Assembly (NCBI GenBank): GCA_030549495.1
Contig: JAUIRK010001043.1
Coordinates: 124,001-188,000 of the forward strand
DNA: 64,000 nucleotides
From: Nectonema munidae
Lineage: Eukaryota; Nematomorpha; Nectonematoida; Nectonematidae
Direction of reading: 5' to 3'
The position numbers and the translations under genes are program-made. Within the stretch, counting starts at the first letter, position 1. Every line of letters starts with the position of its first letter. The notes beneath the pieces are model-generated. The model saw only the letters and a program-made list of their open reading frames with translations. It was not told the DNA's origin and did no database searches. Shown here piece by piece: positions 59,001-64,000 of this stretch.

Positions 59001-62000
59001 GAAAAAATGTGATTGATTCAGGGGCAAGGGTATAAAATGAAGTTATAATTGTGCAAACAAAAATAAAACAAAAAATTAAGATCGCATTATTTCATTTTAC
59101 TCAGCATCATTCAAAAATAGTTTAAAAGCTAAATTGATACAAGCTACAAAAAGTAAAATAACTGTTAACATTTTGCAATGATTTGCCTTTTATAAGAACT
59201 TTTAAGGAAAAAAAGTCTATCAGAAAAAGTTATAGAGCTTCAACAAAAACTAAAAAATTTTAGAGCATAACTTAAGTTTTTTGAAAACTAATTTGATGTA
59301 TCCCCTACAGCATACTCTATGGGTAGCATGGCAAGTTGGTTGAGATGATGGACATAGCACGGAAACCTCTAGATTCGGTTCCTCATCGATACGAATTTGT
59401 TCATAGTTTGACATAAGCGGTACATCAGTGCCTTTTTCAATGAAAATACATCCACTGCACCACTCAAAATTGAAAAATTTGCTACATAATTAACATAAGA
59501 GAGAAAGGAAACAAAATAAACTAATAAAGCAAATTTCACTATTAAATGGAACCGTCTGTTCTCAGAATAATTTCAAAAAAATAGGAGGAATAAAGAATTA
59601 GAGTTTATTTGATATTTTCAAGTTTTTATAAGCAGCAAAAGCCAACATTTAAGTAGCTAGCCCGTATAATTAAAAAATTATTTAATAACGGTCGACAGAC
59701 ATTTCGCAGGCTATGCGAAATACAATTTGTCTCACAGGCTATTTGTTTCATCCATCTTTGCTTATTATGTGTAAAATTATTTTAAAATGTTATATTCTTG
59801 TTTATTTTATCCCTATTAAATTATTTCAAATTAATCATTTTATCTCTTAATTTTTTAGAATTGTCCATGAGACAAAATATCTTATGAAAATAACGGGGCG
59901 AATTGTCCATGAAACAAAATGTCTTATGAAAATAATGGGGCGAATTGTCCATGGGACGAACTGTCTTATAAAATAATGGAGCGAATTGTCCATGGGACGA
60001 ACTGTCTTATGAAAATAATGGGGCGAAATGTCCGAGGACGAAACTAACATAAATCAAAGTATACGAGAAAAGAAAATTATTGCGTTTTTTTGAATATTTC
60101 TGTCTACAAATAAAATTCTGACAGCTGTCATAAATAGATCAAGTACATTTTTAACAACTGAAACATTTTGTTTCAATATTATATTTTATTATAATAATAA
60201 TCAACAAATTTTCTTAAAAAAAGTGATTTGATTATGTACAGTGTTACTTATAAAATTTAACAATCGAACATTATAAAAAATATCTCTGCTCAAATATTAA
60301 GCAAATAGAGTATTCTTGCTTTTAAAGTGAATAGATAATCAAAATATTCATACCCAAATAACTCTTTAAAAAAATTTGACTTGAAAATTTCAAATGTTAC
60401 AAAATGTAACAAACGTAGTGATAAAGATTAAGTAACTTTTGTTGAAAAAAAATTCTTAGCGCGAGTTTAAAAATTTCATTGATATAAAATTGTAACGATT
60501 GAAAACTATTTTAATTTAACTCTAAATGCAAATTAGACAGAAGCAGTGGTGTGGCCAAAAAAAAGTTGATAGAAGGGGCACAATTTAAAAACAAAAAACT
60601 TCCGTAATATTATTTATACTTTCTTGATCCTTTTATTAGAGAAATTTTCAAAAACTGATATCGTATAAGATGCATGGGGGCACCATGTGGTACATAGGAG
60701 TGTGGGCACGGCCCCTTATGCCCCAGCCTAGCTACGTCACTGGAGAGAAGAGAGCTGAATGAGATAGGAAAGCTTAAGAAGAGAAGAGGGCTTGAATGAG
60801 AGAAGAGAGCTTGAGTGAATGATTGAGTTTTAGCAGAGAAAGCGGAAGAGAAAAACAGAGGAGAGAGAAAGAGAAATAGAATCATCACTGTGACAAAAGA
60901 TGAGAAAATCTAGTGGATCATCAACATTTGTTTCCTCAAAAATACTACGAGAACTGTGATAAACATTGCTTACTTATTGTGTGCATATTGAAGCAATGGA
61001 TTATTATTATATAGCTCTCACGCATCGTCTGTAAAATATGTTCGATTGGAATTTCAGAGCAGTTTGGCATGGTGTTTTATTGATTCGAAAGTCTGCATAC
61101 ATGTTTTATGAACAAGCAGCAACTCTTACTTATAGAAAATTATTGGGGGGGGGGGGGGGGGGGGGGGGCGAAGGTCATTTTCGCCCCCCCCCCCCTCGCC
61201 CCCCGGATGTGCGCCCCTGGTACAGCTAAGACCCGTACGAGAGTATAACTTTTAACAACACCACACAACACAGTATCACATGTTCTTGCTCGCTATTGAG
61301 TTTTTCTCATATAACAAGTTATCACAAGCCGTTGTCACGCTGCAAAGCGGTGTATGGTGGACGAAGGAAGTAACATATGTGTAATTTTATTTGCTCCATG
61401 TCTTGAACGCCGGCATCCAAGCTATAAACAACTAAAATCTGATAGTCAAATAAATTGAATTTAAAATTCTTTCCATTTTTCATGAATATTGAGAATGGAA
61501 TTGAAGATGAATGAGAAAGTGATTTGAAAAAAAACATTGTGTGATGAATAAGTTCAAATGGCGATATAAAAAAGAGAAATCGTATGTTCTCAAAAGAACA
61601 AAAAATGGTGGAAAGTTATAGGCTCGTGCAAAAAAGCAAAAGCGAATACTCTCGGCCTTAAATAGAACGGGTTGAAAAAGTTTTAAATGGGGGGACATGC
61701 GCTGCATAAAGTAGTTAAAAACGCGACAGGACATTTGGCCTATTATATCATTATACATAGACGTATTTAATTGTTTATTTTTCTTTTTCCCCCCTCTTAC
61801 ATATCATCTATACAGTCAATCCTCCATGATCCTTTAATATCAGCATACAAATCATTTTTTTTATCTTAAACTTTTTCTCCCTCTTTTCGCCTTTGAATAC
61901 CGGAAAAGATAAAAAAAATAACATTTGGGAGAAAAAATTGAGCATTCAAGATTTTTTGCTAAAATATGTGGGGTTATATGGGATAATAATTGGGTAATAA

Positions 62001-62557
62001 AATGCTATAATATTAACTCCGTCAATTTGACAGCAAGATAACATTGTTTTTTAAACATTCAAATTAGAAAAGTTTTTTTGAAATGTTCTGTTTGGATTTG
62101 ACGAGTATATCATTTAGGATAGGGAGAAGGATGTTCCATGAAGCAAATTCTTTTAGATACGAAATTGGTATTTGTTGAAATAGCAAACTGTCACCGAATT
62201 CTTCTTGAGAGTGGGTTATTCAAAGCGTGTCAATAGTTCTAGTAAAGGTGCGGGTGAATAGAACTTTCTTAGGCTTACCTTTGTCCTTTCATCCAAGATC
62301 TGGATGCCTAGAACACTAATTTTGAAAATAATTTTTTGCTTCTTCAAGCCACACTCCTTAAGACTGGACTAAAAAAATGAGGCAAATGAAATTAGACTTT
62401 TAATTAAATAAGGAAAAATGGAAGTGTACTTTTATTTCTTTCAAAGCGTGTCGGCAGATATTTTTGCCTCTCAGCTCCGCCACACTCAGGGAACCAATGA
62501 GCTTGCAAATGTAGGAAATGTCTTTGGAATCTTTGAGCTTCTCAGTTGTTAGAGAAT
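46606..62557 (-). CDS. Disabled (DAB)-like PTB-domain adaptor, six or more exons
   Basis: Disabled proteins bind NPxY tails of lipoprotein-type receptors through an N-terminal PTB domain and link them to endocytosis and signalling. Minus-strand exons: 62557-62430 (5' edge uncertain), 62368-62279, 54430-54293, 52232-52071, 50039-49118 and 47045-46606. The first four internal junctions are phase 0 and the last phase 1. Joined, they give about 625 codons. The PTB runs through ISYICKLIGSLSVAELRGK, KKQKIIFKISVLGIQILDER, HTVRRISFVSKDSDDARSFG and SIVNSIHDLFLYVKNLKC. RSFGYI is closer to DAB (RAFGYV) than to Numb (RAFSYI). The tail is Ser/Pro-rich and acidic, with an NPF motif (EH-domain ligand), proline-rich PPSTPAPIQP and PPRPSEPFP, and FDRFDDW. 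The first coding exon is not found and may lie upstream or outside the window. Introns carry many transposons. Confidence 0.8.
47549..47827. mobile_element. hAT MITE, 279 bp, in the last DAB-like intron
   Basis: Left end CAGGGCTTCGGAGCCGAAG; right end, read inward, CAGGGCTTCGGAGTTGCC. Further GGAGTCGGAGTC and GACTCCGGCTTCGGAGC words extend both ends. Flanks GTAATGAC and GTAAAATG agree only in part. Non-coding. Confidence 0.72.
49118..50039 (-). CDS. DAB-like exon e (tail)
   Basis: 922 bases, acceptor GTGTTTAG|GATG, donor AAGT|GTAAGA (phase 1). Open throughout. Ser/Thr/Pro-rich disorder with LPPSTPAPIQP, PPRPSEPFP, an acidic patch PEESGDEENVLSD and NPF in SIPNPFSSQ. A (CA)n run begins about 25 bases into the intron. 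Confidence 0.82.
50838..51075. mobile_element. palindromic MITE, relative of the 28.6-kb element
   Basis: TTCGAAGTATATTCTCTTTT with TTCAAAGC on the left pairs with GCTTTGAAAAAGGAGTTTATAC on the right, and outer arms AAAACTTGTAAAAAC and TTTTTACAATTTTTTATA also pair. Outer words GACAGATATGCCC and GACAGACGTGCCC link it to the copy at 28.56 kb. Diverged. Confidence 0.6.
51095..51750 (+). other. two unrecognised protein-like stretches in a DAB-like intron
   Basis: 51095-51346 reads KYALNRKEKKGFKEGITIAS and LEKKSSLKTALPWKAPNLFY. 51564-51746 reads GKHDFVEEILKSRFREFLQK, YAGCWKINSTFEKRKCIMQE and MQVNPDLPIPT. Both are richer in GC and in balanced residues than the intron around them, and both lack an ATG start. 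They could be exons of a nested + strand gene, or a decayed insertion. I cannot name a family. Confidence 0.35.
52071..52232 (-). CDS. DAB-like exon d (PTB C-terminal helix)
   Basis: 162 bases, acceptor TTTTTTTTAG|TGTG, donor TGAT|GTACGC. Encodes the closing helix CESIVNSIHDLFLYVKNLKC (compare ..PVI.DLRDLFQ.I.ELK in DAB) and a Pro/Thr-rich start of the tail. Confidence 0.82.
52480..54243 (+). mobile_element. retroelement fossil (LTR/DIRS-class), broken
   Basis: A fossil in DAB-like intron 3. In order it shows a short gag-like or linker region (to ~52.85 kb), a reverse transcriptase core with a YLDD motif (about 53.2-53.8 kb) and an RNase H-like piece (about 54.03-54.2 kb). No envelope, integrase or long terminal repeats were seen. 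It is broken, with more than five interruptions, so it looks old, although the motifs are still readable. The class (LTR versus DIRS) is not resolved. Its right edge carries a ~66-bp inverted copy of its own interior (54175-54243 versus 53970-54036). Confidence 0.7.
54293..54430 (-). CDS. DAB-like exon c (PTB)
   Basis: 138 bases, acceptor TTTTTTAG|AATG, donor ATCA|GTTAGT. Encodes NVLHNHTVRRISFVSKDSDD, ARSFGYIVS and YFGFKSEKS; compare the DAB strand-helix HAV..ISYIAKD..D.RAFGYVC. A retroelement fossil ends about 50 bases from its donor. Confidence 0.88.
54545..54665 (+). mobile_element. SINE family A copy
   Basis: tRNA-like head CTTCGATAACTCAAGGTCTT with a good B-box GGGTTCGATCC, then CAAGCCCACTTTTTCATCA and GCGACGCAATTGTCCCATCT. 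It lies ~115 bp from exon c of the DAB-like gene, in the adjacent intron. Confidence 0.72.
56400..56775. other. GC-rich low-complexity islet
   Basis: Abrupt switch to sequence rich in runs of G, GGGGG and TTTTTG, with CCCGGCCGCTCG at the left edge. It is open in several frames on both strands (for example GGGGFCFCFV and PPHPDPRPPFFP), a composition artefact and not coding. Nothing like it occurs elsewhere in the window. Assembly or consensus noise is possible. Confidence 0.55.
56900..58680. repeat. shortened homologue of the 14.19-16.62-kb repeat
   Basis: Runs colinear with 14.19-16.6 kb: TAAAATCTAAAAATAAATAG near 57.06 kb, GATTCTGAGAGTAGAGTC near 57.21 kb, AAGATGTGGTG near 57.68 kb, both ~345-bp units near 57.86-58.28 kb, and TTTTATGAAATAAAATGAAT near 58.57 kb. 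It is ~1.8 kb against 2.4 kb because of many 1-6-base losses, mostly at C- and G-containing words. One of the two 265-bp units is missing. Confidence 0.75.
59318..59475 (+). mobile_element. SINE family A copy, diverged
   Basis: Head ATGGCAAGTTGGTTGAGATG with a B-box-like GATTCGGTTCCTC, then CATAGTTTGACATAAGCGGT and GTGCCTTTTTCAATGAAAA. The tail is the family A tail in diverged form. Confidence 0.62.
59690..60045. mobile_element. element with word-like termini (GACAATTCGCCCC / GACATTTCGC)
   Basis: The right part (59860-60045) is a ~57-bp tandem repeat, about 3.5 copies, with the words GGGGCGAATTGTCCATG and GACGAACTGTCTTATGAAAA. The left part (59695-59755) carries inverse words GACATTTCGC, CAATTTGTCTCAC and ATTTGTTTCATCC. 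The two sides therefore face each other like terminal inverted repeats of a MITE. Confidence 0.6.
60546..60742. mobile_element. hAT MITE, 197 bp, 8-bp target duplication
   Basis: Left end CAGTGGTGTGGCC; right end, read inward, CAGTGACGTAGCTAGGCTGG. CAGTGGCGTAGC is a widespread hAT terminus. The flanks CAGAGAAG and GAGAGAAG agree in seven of eight positions. It is nested in the 5.5-kb hAT insertion. Confidence 0.78.
61144..61204. repeat. poly-G / poly-C hairpin at the right end of the large hAT
   Basis: About 24 G followed by CGAAGGTCATTTTCG and a run of C: a self-complementary structure next to the right terminus. Homopolymer lengths here are unlikely to be exact. Confidence 0.7.
62279..62368 (-). 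CDS. DAB-like exon b (PTB)
   Basis: 90 bases, acceptor TTTTTTTAG|TCC, donor AAAG|GTAAGC. Encodes SSLKECGLKKQKIIFKISVL, GIQILDERTK; compare HKQ.I...IS..GIKI.DEKTG of DAB. Confidence 0.85.
62430..62557 (-). CDS. DAB-like exon a (PTB start)
   Basis: Encodes SLTTEKLKDSKDISYICKL, IGSLSVAELRGKNICRHALK; compare the DAB pattern G.GV.Y.AKLIG....ARGDK.C..SM..LK. Donor AAAA|GTACAC. The acceptor is either ACAAG|ATTCTC (62557) or CTGAG|AAGCTC (62540). No in-frame ATG precedes it, so at least one exon is missing 5'. Confidence 0.78.
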
Positions 62558-62559
62558 CT

Positions 62560-63119
62560 TGTTTTCAAAATGGCGAAAATAAAGACATCTTAGCGAATCA
62601 GATACACCAAGCTTCAAGGCAGAATGATTTTAAGCTTTGAAAGCTTTTAATCATTGCATAAAAATAACTTATAAAATGTTTTCAAGATGATTGCTATAAT
62701 AAGGACTTGATTGGGGATAAATTGTGAAGGAGAAAGTTAAAAAATAAAAATTCAATGAATAAATATTGCAAGTCCTTTCCTCCATTCCAGCAAAAAGTAT
62801 GAAAGTGAAATTTTAAGGCAGACTATTAACAATTTTTATTTATCATTTCTATGATCTTTAAGTCATATTGAATCCTTAATGTTATCTATCAGTTGACATG
62901 TTTCTTTCCTAACAAATAATAATAATCTATGAATCAAAAGATGCCTCCCTTATACCTAGAAAGCCAAAGTGGTCATTTTTGACGAGTTTCAATTTTAAAA
63001 AACTATTTTTGGAGAGGCTTGGCTTTGGTTTGGTTGTAGATAATAAAGTTTTAAAGCACTTTCAGTCGTAAGGCTAAATGCTCGCATTATGCTTGAGATG
63101 GTTAATCACAGTTTTGTCA
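62560..63119. other. stretch upstream of the DAB-like exons; no exon assigned
   Basis: The missing 5' coding exon of the DAB-like gene should lie here or further right. A possible donor AG|GTATAAG occurs on the minus strand near 62.96 kb after an ATG, but the reading frame closes at the junction, so I do not call it. Confidence 0.35.
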
Positions 63120-63225
63120 TTTTGTTTTTACGAGTCGGGAGACTTGGGGATCGAACCCCTGACCTTCAAATGTTAGGCTGAGAGGTCCACCCTAACAACT
63201 TTCCTGGAGCGGCTAACAGCTCTGG
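63120..63225 (-). repeat. tRNA-like sequence, probably a SINE head (family C)
   Basis: Minus strand: a strong B-box AGGGGTTCGATCCCCA with a pairing T-stem, and an A-box-like GTTGTTAGGGTGGACC ~35 bases upstream. Flanking GAGCGGCTAACAGC suggests a body in front. No acceptor stem, so not called as a tRNA gene. It does not match families A or B. Confidence 0.5.
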
Positions 63226-64000
63226 AGAGGCTTAAATTGCTGATAAAATAATTTCTTTTAGTTATTTTTAATTTTTGTAAAAAAAAACACAATATAGTTT
63301 ACAAAGACAAATAAATGATCAAAAATGTCCTGATACGTAAAATTCTTTTAAAACTACATTTGTGTAAAAATTCTATATCTTGAAAAAGACAATATTCATT
63401 TATATTGTAAGCAATCAATCAATCAAATGGAACAAGTTGTAAAATTAGGTCAAAATAATAATTCTCATGCAAAAAAAATTAACAGAAAGTCATTTAATTT
63501 TATAATAACAGTTAACATGGAGGCAGCAACATACTAGATCAAATCGAAAGGTATAACACCTGTCACTTTTCGCTTGTTTTTTATTTCTTGCAAAAATAAT
63601 CTTCAACTTCAGATTTTTTGCAAGAAGAAAATTTCTTATCGCTGTGATTTAATCTCTTCTCTGAATCTTTTGAGGTAGGATTCAATTTACGCGAATAAAA
63701 TAAAATGACCTCTTGTTCAAGTTTTTATCCTGGAAAGCATATTTTAAATATTACTCTGCATATTTTTTATATGCATTTTTTATGTTGATCGTGGTCAAAA
63801 CGGTCAGTCCTTCCAGTGTTACTTTTATATTTTATATCCTCTCTTCAAAGTGCATACCATTGTTGCTGGTCAATCAATGTGCATATCAATTCAAACTTAA
63901 TAAATGATCCATAAATCTAAAGAAGGTAAATTGTCCCTTTCAGACGCGTTTTGAGTAGATAAGCATTTATCCTAGGAAAGAAATTTAAAAAAAATTTTTG
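63226..64000. other. gene-free right edge
   Basis: No supported gene or element; the open frame at 63.71 kb is hydrophobic, AT-rich and unsupported. Confidence 0.4.

Larger units (their letters stand above)
55679..61219. mobile_element. 5.5-kb hAT insertion with perfect 8-bp target duplication
   Basis: Left end CAGGGGCGCACATCCTCAAA. Right end, read inward, CAGGGGCGCACATCCGGGGG: 15 identical terminal bases. The flanks GTACAGCT (55671-55678 and 61220-61227) are identical. The interior shows no transposase. It contains the 2.86-kb inverted-repeat element, a SINE, a word-terminated element and a 197-bp hAT MITE, all presumably later insertions. The whole lies in one intron of the DAB-like gene. 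Confidence 0.82.

Overview
The window is AT-rich animal nuclear DNA. It holds five recognisable host genes in a large amount of decayed mobile DNA. The cyclin H C-terminus (..NCRNP..DPDS..) looks most like the arthropod form. AT-rich DNA with many small transposon relics would suit a copepod such as a sea louse. The phylum is a moderate inference and the genus a guess.

Layout. 1-21.7 kb has no host gene I can support. It holds LINE and SINE pieces, a piggyBac-like end, a ~150-bp tandem array, a truncated transposase-like gene that ends at a hairpin, and a 2.4-kb complex repeat. 21.8-27.8 kb is a gene island of three intronless genes on the + strand: cyclin H, a TATDN3-type TatD hydrolase and SPTLC1. 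30.7-39.1 kb is a four-exon minus-strand COA7 gene; its introns hold a Tigger transposon, SINEs, a (GATA)n array and a hAT MITE. 39.4-46 kb has hAT relics. 46.6-62.6 kb is a minus-strand gene of at least six exons whose first four supported exons rebuild a Disabled (DAB)-type PTB domain. Its introns contain nested DNA transposons and one retroelement fossil.

How the genes relate. The host genes do not share a pathway: CDK7/TFIIH kinase, a metal-dependent nuclease-like hydrolase, sphingolipid synthesis, cytochrome c oxidase assembly and an endocytic/signalling adaptor. The best finds are structural. Both spliced genes can be rebuilt with consistent splice phases. A 5.5-kb hAT insertion has perfect 8-bp target duplications. 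Inside it lies a 2.9-kb element with inverted repeats and a perfect 10-bp duplication, whose interior is a strangely shortened copy of the repeat at 14.2-16.6 kb.

All calls come from reading the sequence; no database search was run.
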